DNA of 64,000 nt from Mameliella sp. CS4 (lineage in GTDB: Bacteria > Pseudomonadota > Alphaproteobacteria > Rhodobacterales > Rhodobacteraceae). The stretch covers positions 62,001-126,000 of the forward strand of contig NZ_JAHXRQ010000013.1 of NCBI RefSeq assembly GCF_019392335.1. The letters run 5' to 3'. Position 1 is the stretch's first letter. Every line of letters starts with the position of its first letter. The notes beneath the pieces are model-generated. The model made no database searches. It worked only from the letters and a program-made list of their open reading frames with translations, and was not told where the DNA came from. The position numbers were made by a program, and so were the translations under genes. This document shows, piece after piece, positions 32,547 to 41,096 of this stretch.

Positions 32547-33215
32547 TCACGCCTCCGGCACAGGATAGAAATCCTGCGCATAGAACCGCTGCGGCCCCTC
32601 CCGCTCCACCGCCCGCCGGTGGGCGGGGCGCGCCTCCATCCGGGCGCGGTAGGCCTGCAGGCGCGGGAACTCCTCCATCTTCACATAGTAGGGCACGGCA
32701 AAGAGGTTGAACCCCATCATGATATCCGCCGCCGAGAAGCCCTCTGGCAGCAGCCACTCCTTTTCTGCCAGGGCGTCTTCCATCCCGCGCAATGTCTGGC
32801 GCAGGCGGGCGACATGCAGCTTGACCACCACCGGAGACGGTTTCGCCGGAGGGCGCAGGAACACCATCTGCAGGTTCAGGTTCTCGATCAGGCTGGCCAT
32901 CGTCTCGGCATAGTGCAGCCATTGCAGGAAGGCGGGACGCTCGGGATGATCCGGCGCACGGGCCAGCTCCGGCGCCAGCCGTTCGGCCAAGTATTCCACG
33001 ATGGCGCCGGATTCGCTCATCTCCAGCCCGTCCCATTCGATCGCCGGGATGCGGATGGCCGGAGAAACCCGCGCCAGGCCGCTTTCGCGCATCTCCGGCG
33101 TGCCGATGCGATGCGCGATCACCTCCAGCCCGCCGAACCGCTCGGGGCCGATCTCCTCGATCAGCCAGAGCACGCGAAAGCTGCGCCCGTACTGGACATG
33201 ATGCAGCCGGATCAC
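32547..33215 (-). CDS. Glutathione S-transferase family protein
   Basis: A 222-residue protein with a thioredoxin-like N-terminal domain (RVLWLIEEIG, then RIPAIEWDGLEMSESGAIVEYL, the glutathione-binding cis-Pro and ESGAI motif) and an alpha-helical C-terminal domain (GFSAADIMMGFNLFAVPYY). It probably conjugates or reduces electrophiles, possibly reactive enoyl-CoA by-products in this operon (inference). The start is GTG at 33215, overlapping the mccA stop by 4 bases. Confidence 0.9.
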   Translation of the reverse strand: MIRLHHVQYGRSFRVLWLIEEIGPERFGGLEVIAHRIGTPEMRESGLARVSPAIRIPAIEWDGLEMSESGAIVEYLAERLAPELARAPDHPERPAFLQWLHYAETMASLIENLNLQMVFLRPPAKPSPVVVKLHVARLRQTLRGMEDALAEKEWLLPEGFSAADIMMGFNLFAVPYYVKMEEFPRLQAYRARMEARPAHRRAVEREGPQRFYAQDFYPVPEA

Positions 33216-35155
33216 CCGTCTTCCTCCAGCAGCACCAGCGGTGCGCCCGCCTCCACCTGATCGCCCTGGGCCACCAGAACCTCCGAGACCACGCCCGCGC
33301 GGCCCGCGCGCATGGTGTGCTCCATCTTCATGGCCTCCAATACCACCAGCCGGTCACCTTCCGCGACCTCCTGGCCCAGGCCCACATGGACAGAGACGAC
33401 CCGCCCGGGCATCGGCGCCAGTGCCCCGTCCACGGCCCCCGCCGCCGCGGCCCCGCGCGCCAGCGGATCGGGAACCTCGAAGGCAATGCCGTAATGGGCA
33501 AAGACCGTCACCTGCCCCGACGCCAGATGCGCGCCAGCCGCCGGAATGCCATCAAAGGCCCAGCCGCGTACCCCGCGCAGCGCCTCGACCGCCTGCCCCT
33601 CGACAGAGACCAGCGCCGAGCCCGGCCCCCGGACCATCACGCCGATCTCGCGCCTCTCGCCGCCCTGTTCCAGCACCACTGCGCGCCATTCCGGCCGCCA
33701 GAGCGCAAAACCCGTCTCCCAGCCAGAGGTGTCTGTCAGCCCCAGCGCGGTCAGGGCGGCCTCGGCCCAGATCGCCGGCGTAACCTCGGGCTGGGCGGTC
33801 AGGCTGTCGATGTCGCGGGCGATCAGCCCTGTGTCCACATCGCCCCGCGCGAACCCTTGGTGTTCCGCCAGAGCCCCGAGGAAAGCCAGGTTCGTCACCG
33901 TGCCAGCGACACGGCTTTTCCGCAGCCCCTGCGCCAGCCGCCGCAAGGCCACCGCCCGCGTGGGCCCATGCGCCACCAGCTTGGCAATCATCGGGTCGTA
34001 ATGCGGGCTGATCGCATCGCCCGCCCGCACGCCGGTTTCGGCCCGCAGCCCCTCGGGGAAGGTCAGGTCCGACAGCGTGCCCGTGGCGGGCAGAAAACCC
34101 GCTGGCACGTCCTCGGCATAGAGCCGCGCCTCTAAAGCGTGACCATTGATCTTGAGGTCCTCCTGCTGTGCGGGCAGCGCCTCGCCAGAGGCGACGCGGA
34201 TCTGCCATTCCACCAGGTCCACGCCGCAGATTTCCTCGGTCACCGGGTGTTCCACCTGCAGGCGGGTGTTCATTTCCATGAACCAGAACCCGTCGGGCCG
34301 CAGCCCGTTCGCCCCGTCGACGATGAATTCCACGGTCCCGGCGCCCTTGTAGCCGATGGCCTCGGCGGCACGGACAGCGGCGGCCCCCATCGCGGCGCGC
34401 ATCTCTTCGGTCATGCCGGGCGCGGGCGCCTCCTCGATCACCTTCTGGTGGCGGCGTTGCAGGGAACAGTCGCGTTCGAACAGATGCACCGCCCGCGTGC
34501 CGTCACCAAAGACCTGCACCTCGATATGGCGCGGGCGCTGGATGTATTTCTCGATCAGCACCGTATCATTGCCGAAGGCCGTCAGCGCCTCGGCCTTGGC
34601 CCGTTCCAGCGCATCGACGAAGTCCTCGGGCGTCTCGACCAGCCGCATCCCCTTGCCGCCGCCGCCCGCGACCGCCTTGATCAGCACCGGGTAGCCCACG
34701 CGATGCGCCTCGACCTCCAGGTGGCCGGGGTCCTGATCCGCGCCCATGTAACCGGGCACCACCGGCACGCCAGCCTCGTCCATCAACCGCTTGGCCGCGT
34801 CCTTGAGCCCCATCTGTCGGATCGCCTGCGCCGACGGGCCGATGAAGGTCAGGCCCGCCGCCTCGACCGCCTCGACAAAATCCGGGTTTTCGCTGAGAAA
34901 GCCGTAGCCCGGGTGGATCGCCTGCGCGCCGGTGGTGTGCGCGGCCTCGATGATCACGTCGGTCCGCAGGTAGCTCTGCGACGGCGCCGCGCCGCCGATA
35001 CAGACCGCCTCATCCGCCAGCGCCACGTGCAGCGCATCGGCGTCCACGTCGGAATGAACGGCCACGGTGCGCAGGCCCATGGCGCGGGCGGTGCGGATGA
35101 CACGGACGGCAATTTCGCCCCGGTTTGCAATAAGGATGGTGTCAAACATGGTCAT
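33212..35155 (-). CDS. mccA: Methylcrotonyl-CoA carboxylase, biotin-containing alpha subunit
   Basis: A 647-residue subunit with biotin carboxylase domains (about 1-445: ANRGEIAVRVIRTA, ATP-grasp VAGGGGKGMR, FMEMNTRLQVEHPVTE), a linker BT-like region, and a C-terminal biotinyl domain with EAMKMEH, Lys610 being the biotin site. With MccB it carboxylates 3-methylcrotonyl-CoA in leucine degradation. BirA in this window would biotinylate it. Propionyl- or geranyl-CoA carboxylase are alternatives, but ivd, hmgL and mccB nearby favour MCC. Confidence 0.94.
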   Translation of the reverse strand: MTMFDTILIANRGEIAVRVIRTARAMGLRTVAVHSDVDADALHVALADEAVCIGGAAPSQSYLRTDVIIEAAHTTGAQAIHPGYGFLSENPDFVEAVEAAGLTFIGPSAQAIRQMGLKDAAKRLMDEAGVPVVPGYMGADQDPGHLEVEAHRVGYPVLIKAVAGGGGKGMRLVETPEDFVDALERAKAEALTAFGNDTVLIEKYIQRPRHIEVQVFGDGTRAVHLFERDCSLQRRHQKVIEEAPAPGMTEEMRAAMGAAAVRAAEAIGYKGAGTVEFIVDGANGLRPDGFWFMEMNTRLQVEHPVTEEICGVDLVEWQIRVASGEALPAQQEDLKINGHALEARLYAEDVPAGFLPATGTLSDLTFPEGLRAETGVRAGDAISPHYDPMIAKLVAHGPTRAVALRRLAQGLRKSRVAGTVTNLAFLGALAEHQGFARGDVDTGLIARDIDSLTAQPEVTPAIWAEAALTALGLTDTSGWETGFALWRPEWRAVVLEQGGERREIGVMVRGPGSALVSVEGQAVEALRGVRGWAFDGIPAAGAHLASGQVTVFAHYGIAFEVPDPLARGAAAAGAVDGALAPMPGRVVSVHVGLGQEVAEGDRLVVLEAMKMEHTMRAGRAGVVSEVLVAQGDQVEAGAPLVLLEEDG

Positions 35156-35191
35156 TGTCCCTGGCCTCCTGCCGGTGACGCCGTCAGGGCG

Positions 35192-35243
35192 GTGAGGGGC
35201 CAGCCCCTCACACTCCCCGGAGTATTTTCAGCCCAAAGAAACA
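35192..35243 (-). repeat. Dispersed intergenic repeat, copy B
   Basis: Read on the minus strand: TTTCTTTGGGCTGAAAATAC core followed by TCCGGGG and a hairpin GTGAGGGGC/GCCCCTCAC (35192-35211). It sits in the 163-base gap between mccB and mccA. The remainder of that gap holds no recognisable feature. Confidence 0.75.
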
Positions 35244-35318
35244 CAAGTGCCGCAGCGGTCGGTTTCCGCATCGCCTCAAGGGAATGGATGTCGAGCATGG
35301 TCGTCGTCCTCATCCCGA

Positions 35319-36917
35319 TCACATCCGGAACACGCCAAAGCGCGTTTCCTCGACGGGTTTGTTCAGCGCGGCCCGCAAGGACAGCGCCAGGACCGCCCGG
35401 GTCTTGCGCGGGTCGACGATGCCGTCGTCCCAGAGCCGGGCACTGGCATACAAGGGGTGCGACTGTTCCTCGAACATCTCCAGCGTGGGGCGCTTGAACT
35501 CCGCCTCTTCCTGCTCGGACCATGTGCCGCCACCGCGTTCGATGGCGTCGCGTTTCACAGTGGCCAGAACACCTGCCGCCTGCGCGCCGCCCATGACCGA
35601 GATCCGGCTGTTGGGCCAGGTCCAGAGGAAGCGCGGCTGGTAGGCGCGGCCCGCCATGCCGTAGTTGCCCGCCCCGAAACTGCCACCGACCAACACCGTC
35701 ACCTTGGGCACCGAGGTGGTGGCCACCGCTGTCACCATCTTGGCGCCGTGCCGTGCGATGCCTTCGTTTTCATATTTGCGCCCCACCATAAATCCGGTGA
35801 TGTTCTGCAGGAAAACCAGCGGGATGCGCCGCTGCGAGCAGAGCTCGACAAAATGCGCGCCCTTGGATGCACTTTCCGAGAAAAGCACGCCGTTGTTGGC
35901 GATGATCCCGACATCCATGCCCTCGAGCTTGGCGAAACCGCAAACCAGCGACTCGCCGAAGCGCGGCTTGAACTCGTCGAAGTAAGAGCCGTCCACGATC
36001 CGCGCAATGACCTCGCGGATGTCATAGGGCGTGCGCAGGTCCGCAGGTACGACGCCCAGCAGTTCGTCCGGGTCGTAGGCGGGGGCCTCGCCGCTCAGGG
36101 CCGGCGTGGCGCCGCCACCGCCAAGCGAGCCCACGGCGCGCCTTGCCAGCGCCAGAGCATGGGCGTCATCCTCGGCCAGGTAGTCGGCCACGCCGGACAG
36201 GCGCGTGTGGACATCGCCGCCGCCCAGGTCTTCGGCGGTCACCACCTCGCCGGTTGCCGCCTTGACCAGCGGGGGACCGGCGAGGAAGATCGTGCCCTGT
36301 TCCTTGACGATGATCGAAACGTCGGACATCGCGGGCACATAGGCCCCACCCGCCGTACAAGAGCCCATGACCACGGCGATCTGGGCGATGCCCTTGGCCG
36401 ACATCCGGGCCTGATTGTAGAAGATCCGCCCGAAATGGTCACGGTCGGGAAAGACCTCATCCTGGTTGGGCAGATTTGCGCCACCGCTGTCCACCAGGTA
36501 GACGCAGGGCAGTGCGTTTTCCTCGGCGATTTCCTGCGCGCGCAGGTGTTTCTTGACCGTCATCGGGTAGTAGGTGCCGCCCTTCACCGTGGCATCGTTG
36601 CAGATCACCATGACCTGCCGCCCCTGCACCAGCCCGATGCCCGCGATCACCCCCGCACAAGGGGCCGCGCCGCCATACATGCCATGCGCCGCCGTCGTGC
36701 CGACCTCAAGGAACGGCGATCCGGGGTCGAGCAGGTTGGCCACCCGTTCGCGGGGCAGCATCTTGCCCCGGCTCAGGTGTCGGTCACGTGCCTTTTCGCC
36801 ACCACCGGACATGGCCAGCGCGACGGCCTCCTGGATCTGGTCGAGCGCCTCGAGATGGGCCGCGCGGTTGGCCTCAAAGGCCTCGCCCGCCGTCAACACC
36901 TGCGATTGCAGTTTCAT
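35319..36917 (-). CDS. mccB: Methylcrotonyl-CoA carboxylase, carboxyltransferase beta subunit
   Basis: A 532-residue carboxyltransferase of the crotonase superfamily. The N half (GGTYYPMTVKKHLRAQEIA, VYLVDSGGANLPNQDEVFPD) and C half (FLQNITGFMVGRKYENEGIARHGAKMVTAV, then GGSFGAGNYGMAGRAY) match MCC-beta closely. It transfers the carboxyl group from biotin to methylcrotonyl-CoA. It starts 16 bases after the acyl-CoA synthetase gene. Confidence 0.95.
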   Translation of the reverse strand: MKLQSQVLTAGEAFEANRAAHLEALDQIQEAVALAMSGGGEKARDRHLSRGKMLPRERVANLLDPGSPFLEVGTTAAHGMYGGAAPCAGVIAGIGLVQGRQVMVICNDATVKGGTYYPMTVKKHLRAQEIAEENALPCVYLVDSGGANLPNQDEVFPDRDHFGRIFYNQARMSAKGIAQIAVVMGSCTAGGAYVPAMSDVSIIVKEQGTIFLAGPPLVKAATGEVVTAEDLGGGDVHTRLSGVADYLAEDDAHALALARRAVGSLGGGGATPALSGEAPAYDPDELLGVVPADLRTPYDIREVIARIVDGSYFDEFKPRFGESLVCGFAKLEGMDVGIIANNGVLFSESASKGAHFVELCSQRRIPLVFLQNITGFMVGRKYENEGIARHGAKMVTAVATTSVPKVTVLVGGSFGAGNYGMAGRAYQPRFLWTWPNSRISVMGGAQAAGVLATVKRDAIERGGGTWSEQEEAEFKRPTLEMFEEQSHPLYASARLWDDGIVDPRKTRAVLALSLRAALNKPVEETRFGVFRM

Positions 36918-36933
36918 GTCCCTGTCCCCTTGT

Positions 36934-38481
36934 TCAGTCCTGCGCGGTCTCGGCTGCCGCGCGCGCCTTCAGGTCCTTGCGGATCACCTTGCCCGTAACC
37001 GTCATGGGCAAGGTGTCCAGAAAAGAGATTTCCCTTGGATAGGAATAGCTTGCGAGGCGATCCTTGACCCAGTCCTTCAGCGCCTCCGCGCCAACATCGC
37101 TGTCCGGCTTGCGCACGACATAGGCCTTGACGATCTCTGTCCGCAGCGGATCGGGTTTACCCACCACACCCACTGTGGCGACACCGGGATGGGTCAGCAG
37201 GCAATCCTCGATTTCTGCCGGGCCGATGCGGTAGCCGGCCGAGGTGATGACATCATCCTCGCGCCCGACAAAGCGGATGAACCCTTCTTCGATAACGCCC
37301 CGGTCGCCAGTCACCAGCCAGTCGTTGCGGAATTTGTCCGCCGTCGCCTCTGGCCGGTTCCAGTATTCCAGCATCATCGAGGCGCAGCCGCGCCGCACGG
37401 CGATGTCGCCCTCACTCTCGACCTCGGCTCCATCCTCGCCGATCACCGCAACGTCGAACCCCGGCACCGCCCGCCCCAGGGCGCCCGGCCTCGGATCGAA
37501 AAGCGCCGCACAGGACGTGGCCACCATGTTGCATTCGGTCTGGCCGTAGAACTCGTTGATCGTGACCCCCAGCGCGGCGCGGCCCCAGGCCAGCATCTCG
37601 GCGCCCAATGGCTCGCCACCGCTGGCGACAGAGCGCAACCCGGTGAGCCGGGCATCTGCCGCCTTGAGCATCCGCAGGGCCGTTGGCGGGAAAAACACAT
37701 TCCGGACAGCATGTTCCGAGACGATCTTTGCGCAATCTTCGACGTCGAAGCGCCGCATCCGCGCCGCCACCACTGGCACCCCCAGCGCCAGGCCCGGCAT
37801 CAGCACGTCGAACAACCCGCCGATCCAGGCCCAATCGGCGGGCGTCCAGAGGACGTCACCCGGCTGGCCCAGGAAATCATGGCTCATCTCCACCCCCGGC
37901 AGGTGGCCGGTCAACACCCTGTGGCCGTGAAGCGCGCCCTTGGGCGTGCCCGTGGTGCCGGAGGTGTAGATCAGAACGGCGGGCGTGTCCGGCCCGCTGT
38001 CGATGGCTGGTCCCTCGACCCCTTCGGCAGGCAGATCCTCCTCCCGCACGATCGCCAAGTCGAAGGGGGCCAGCATCCCGGCGCCTTCGTCGTCCGTGAC
38101 CACCACATGCGCGCCGCTGTCCGACAGGCGCGACCGCAGCGCTTCTTCGCGGAACAGCATGAAGAGCGGGACGGAAATCGCCCCCATGCGCCAGCAGGCC
38201 AGGTGCGCGGCGGCACAGAGCGGCGACTGGCTGAGCAGAACGCCCACACGGTCGCCCGGCCCGACGCCGCGCGCCAGCAGCCCCGCCTGCACCCGGCGCG
38301 ACAGGGCCGCCAGGGCGCCATAACTCACCCCTGCGCCAGTGGCATGGTCCAGGATCGCCACGCGATCCGGGTCGCTTTGCGCCCAGTGGTCGCAGGCTTG
38401 TTCGGCCATGTTCAACCGCGCCGGAAGATCCCAGCGAAAGCCCGCGCGCAGCGCGTCATATGTGGGGGCCGTGTTCAGCAT
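36934..38481 (-). CDS. AMP-dependent acyl-CoA synthetase
   Basis: A 515-residue ANL-superfamily enzyme with the P-loop YTSGTTGTPKGALHGH, the adenylate-binding GQTE (INEFYGQTECN), the hinge RDD-type VGREDDVITSAGYRIGP and the C-terminal catalytic lysine in MTVTGKVIRKDL. It resembles the acetyl/medium-chain group. In a leucine operon it may activate acetoacetate, isovalerate or a related acid; substrate is inferred. The ATG at 38481 shares one base with the upstream stop (TGATG). Confidence 0.9.
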   Translation of the reverse strand: MLNTAPTYDALRAGFRWDLPARLNMAEQACDHWAQSDPDRVAILDHATGAGVSYGALAALSRRVQAGLLARGVGPGDRVGVLLSQSPLCAAAHLACWRMGAISVPLFMLFREEALRSRLSDSGAHVVVTDDEGAGMLAPFDLAIVREEDLPAEGVEGPAIDSGPDTPAVLIYTSGTTGTPKGALHGHRVLTGHLPGVEMSHDFLGQPGDVLWTPADWAWIGGLFDVLMPGLALGVPVVAARMRRFDVEDCAKIVSEHAVRNVFFPPTALRMLKAADARLTGLRSVASGGEPLGAEMLAWGRAALGVTINEFYGQTECNMVATSCAALFDPRPGALGRAVPGFDVAVIGEDGAEVESEGDIAVRRGCASMMLEYWNRPEATADKFRNDWLVTGDRGVIEEGFIRFVGREDDVITSAGYRIGPAEIEDCLLTHPGVATVGVVGKPDPLRTEIVKAYVVRKPDSDVGAEALKDWVKDRLASYSYPREISFLDTLPMTVTGKVIRKDLKARAAAETAQD

Positions 38482-38960
38482 CAGCCCGGCGTCACCATGC
38501 TTTCGATGTACCAGGTCTGCTCGGCGGTCTCGCGCATCAGGCATTCCACGCCCGCGGGGCCTGCGCCGGTGCCTCCACCCCAATGGCTGCGGGCATAGGC
38601 GCATTTGGCGTCGCGGAACCGGATCCAGGCGCGCTGCATCTCTCGCAGGGCCTCTTCTTGTGAGGGGCCGAAACCGGCGTTGTCGATATCGGCCTGCTTC
38701 GCGTAGCGGACCGCAAAGCCGTAAGAGGCATTCAGCCGGTCGTCCCACCAGTCCAGCTCTCGCCCGTAACAGCCGCTGAGAACCACCGTGGCATAGCCGT
38801 TGTCCTCGACACAGGCTGCGGCCGAAAGACCGATGCAGCTGCGAAAATCCGCACCCGAGCCAAGGCAGCTTTCGGTGGCGCGTGGGGAAAAGACCAGGTC
38901 CTGCGCCGCCAGAGGCGCCGCCGCGCCGGCCAAAACAAAGGCAAATGCAAGAGATTTCAT
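38481..38960 (-). CDS. LprI-type lysozyme inhibitor family exported protein (DUF1311)
   Basis: A 159-residue protein with a signal peptide (MKSLAFAFVLAGAAAPLAAQ). The C-terminal LprI domain is recognisable from MQRAWIRFRDAKCAYARSHW..G and VECLMRETAEQTWYI; there are several cysteines. LprI was named for lysozyme inhibition in mycobacteria; in proteobacteria the role is unproven. It overlaps the upstream gene by 4 bases and the synthetase by one base, so it is co-translated with leucine genes without an obvious reason. Confidence 0.85.
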   Translation of the reverse strand: MKSLAFAFVLAGAAAPLAAQDLVFSPRATESCLGSGADFRSCIGLSAAACVEDNGYATVVLSGCYGRELDWWDDRLNASYGFAVRYAKQADIDNAGFGPSQEEALREMQRAWIRFRDAKCAYARSHWGGGTGAGPAGVECLMRETAEQTWYIESMVTPG

Positions 38961-39280
38961 GTGCTTGGTTCCTTCATCCTGTCACCGTCCACCGGTTGTC
39001 CCGTGACCAGTCCGCCAAAACGGTTCACCCGGTAGACCCGCCGATCCTGCCCTGTGCCGCAGCGTATCACCAGCCAGACTTCGCCCCCCGGCACCGCCGA
39101 GCAATCCGCCGCCCGTGCGCCTGTCTCGGCCATGTAGCGGGTGGCATAGGTCTCGATCGCCATGCTCTCGGTCAGATGCGCCGCGATCCAGCCCTGTCGG
39201 TAGCCCAGAACCGCCGCAAGACCGATCAACCCCGCCACCGGAAGCCACCAGACCCAGCGCAGTTTCCCCCCTGACCCCAT
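38957..39280 (-). CDS. Membrane-anchored small protein of unknown function
   Basis: A 107-residue protein with one N-terminal membrane helix (WWLPVAGLIGLAAVLGY) and an exported domain with two cysteines (AADCSAVP and VIRCGTGQ). Family not recognised. It begins one base after the DUF1622 gene ends and overlaps the LprI gene by 4 bases. Confidence 0.7.
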   Translation of the reverse strand: MGSGGKLRWVWWLPVAGLIGLAAVLGYRQGWIAAHLTESMAIETYATRYMAETGARAADCSAVPGGEVWLVIRCGTGQDRRVYRVNRFGGLVTGQPVDGDRMKEPST

Positions 39281-39281
39281 G

Positions 39282-39677
39282 TCAGTCCAGAGTATGCCGC
39301 AGTTCGGCCAGTTCGCGGTCGAGAAAATAAGAGAGGATGGCGCGGATCACGACCAGCATCAGCAGGAACAGCAAGTCCGCGAAGGCGAGGCTGAGCGCCG
39401 TGTGGATCACATCCGAGACGATGAAGAGTTCAAGACCCGCCAGAATGTACCCGCCCAGTTCCAGCCGCGCGCGATTGGTTCGGCGGACCCGCCCGTCCGC
39501 TCCGCCGTTCAGCTCTGCAACCGACACGCCCAGGATGAAACGCAGCGCCCCGATGACCAGCAGCAGGATGGCGAAAAGGCTGATCCCCGCCGCCACCCAG
39601 TCCAACGCCGCAACAACCTGCGGCAGGTGACTGTGCAAGGCGGTTTCGCTCGCCACATGGTCGATCACCGAGTCCAT
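39282..39677 (-). CDS. DUF1622 family membrane protein
   Basis: A 131-residue protein with three hydrophobic segments. The stretch RARLELGGYILAGLELFIVSDVIHTALS is the DUF1622 signature. Members are inner-membrane proteins of unknown function. It lies 58 bases downstream of ivd in the same direction. Confidence 0.85.
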   Translation of the reverse strand: MDSVIDHVASETALHSHLPQVVAALDWVAAGISLFAILLLVIGALRFILGVSVAELNGGADGRVRRTNRARLELGGYILAGLELFIVSDVIHTALSLAFADLLFLLMLVVIRAILSYFLDRELAELRHTLD

Positions 39678-39735
39678 CAGACCGCCGTCCCGCTCCTTTT
39701 CTCGTCCCGCCGCAGATGTCCCACGGCCCCGGTAT

Positions 39736-40899
39736 TCAAGACATGGCCCCCATCAGCTCGCGCCCGACCAGCATCCGGCGAATTTCCGAGGTGCCCGCGC
39801 CGATCTCCATCAGCTTGGCATCGCGGAAGATGCGCGCCACGGGCGCATCGTTCAGGAACCCCGCGCCGCCCATCGCCTGCACCGCCTGGTGCGCCTGCAC
39901 CATCGCCTGTTCGCTGGCATAGAGACAGCAGGCCGCCGCGTCCTGCCGCGTGACCTCGCCCCGGTCACAGGCCTTGGCGACCTCGTAGACATAGGCGCGA
40001 GCGGAATTCATCGCCGTGTACATGTCGGCGATCTTGCCCTGCATCAACTGGAAGTTCCCGATTGGCTGGCCGAACTGCTTGCGCTCGACCATGTAGGGCA
40101 TGATCTCGTCCAGGCAGGCTGCCATGATGCCCAGGCCGATGCCCGCCAGCACCACGCGTTCATAGTCCAGCCCGGACATCAGCACGCGCACGCCCTTGCC
40201 CTCTTGGCCAAGGATGTTCTCGAAAGGCACCTCGACATCTTCAAAGATCAGCTCGGCGGTGTTCGATCCGCGCATGCCCAGCTTGTCGAAATGCGGGCTG
40301 GTGGAAAAGCCTTTCATGGACTTCTCGACCAGGAAGGCGGTGATCCCCTTGGCGCCAGCCTCGGGGTCGGTCTTGGCGTAGACCACCAGCGTGTCGGCGT
40401 CCGGCCCGTTGGTAATCCAGTATTTGTTGCCGTTCAGGACAAAGCGATCATTCCGCTTTTCGGCCCGCAGCTTCATGCTGACGACATCCGATCCCGCCCC
40501 CGGTTCGGACATGGCCAGCGCGCCGACATGCTCGCCCGAGATCAGGCCGGGCAGATACTTGCGGCGCTGCTCGTCCGAGCCGTTCAGCTTGATCTGGTTC
40601 ACGCAGAGGTTGGCATGTGCCCCGTAGGACAGCGAGACCGAGGCCGAGGCGCGCGCCAGTTCCTCGACCGCGACCGTATGGGCCAGATAGCCCATGCCCG
40701 CGCCGCCGAATTCCTCGGGGACGGTGATGCCCAGCAGGCCAAGGTCGCCCATCTCGCGCCAGAGCGGCGCGGGAAAATCGTTGCTGCTGTCGATCTCGGC
40801 CGCCATCGGCTTGACCCGCTCCTGCGCCCATTTGTGCACCATGTCCTGCAGCGCAAGCACATCCTCGCCCAGGTCAAACTTCATCGTCGCCAGAAACAC
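39736..40899 (-). CDS. ivd: Isovaleryl-CoA dehydrogenase
   Basis: A 387-residue acyl-CoA dehydrogenase. FAD-site motifs LAMSEPGAGSDVVSMK and WITNGPDAD are present, and the base Glu247 lies in GLDYERVVLAG, the position used by isovaleryl-CoA dehydrogenase; the C-terminal EIGAGTSEIRRMLVGREL is standard. It oxidises isovaleryl-CoA to 3-methylcrotonyl-CoA, feeding MccAB. The start is taken as GTG at 40899 because GGAGG lies 6-7 bases upstream and homologues begin a few residues before MKFDLGED; ATG at 40884 is the alternative. It is the first gene of the leucine operon. Confidence 0.94.
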   Translation of the reverse strand: MFLATMKFDLGEDVLALQDMVHKWAQERVKPMAAEIDSSNDFPAPLWREMGDLGLLGITVPEEFGGAGMGYLAHTVAVEELARASASVSLSYGAHANLCVNQIKLNGSDEQRRKYLPGLISGEHVGALAMSEPGAGSDVVSMKLRAEKRNDRFVLNGNKYWITNGPDADTLVVYAKTDPEAGAKGITAFLVEKSMKGFSTSPHFDKLGMRGSNTAELIFEDVEVPFENILGQEGKGVRVLMSGLDYERVVLAGIGLGIMAACLDEIMPYMVERKQFGQPIGNFQLMQGKIADMYTAMNSARAYVYEVAKACDRGEVTRQDAAACCLYASEQAMVQAHQAVQAMGGAGFLNDAPVARIFRDAKLMEIGAGTSEIRRMLVGRELMGAMS

Positions 40900-40917
40900 G
40901 CCCGCTCCTCCCAAAGT

Positions 40918-40961
40918 AATGAACGCTCGTTCATTTAACGCGAGCGGGCGAGTCGGGTCAA
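40918..40961 (-). promoter_or_regulatory. ivd promoter overlapped by a TetR-like inverted repeat
   Basis: On the minus strand: -35 TTGACC (40961-40956), 17-base spacer, -10 TTAAAT (40938-40933). AATGAACG and CGTTCATT (40918-40935) form 8-bp perfect arms around two bases, overlapping the -10 and the predicted start point. This is the layout of a repressor operator. Predicted leader to the GTG is about 25-30 bases. Confidence 0.65.
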
Positions 40962-41096
40962 TGGGTTTGAAACCGCGCGGCACAGCCGCCATGCTGACAG
41001 ACGTTTGATCTGTCTCAAACAGCCGTCCCGCGAGATGCGGTATCTCGGCGGGACACCCGAGGCAAAGCCACCGAACGACAACGGAAAGATGACTGA

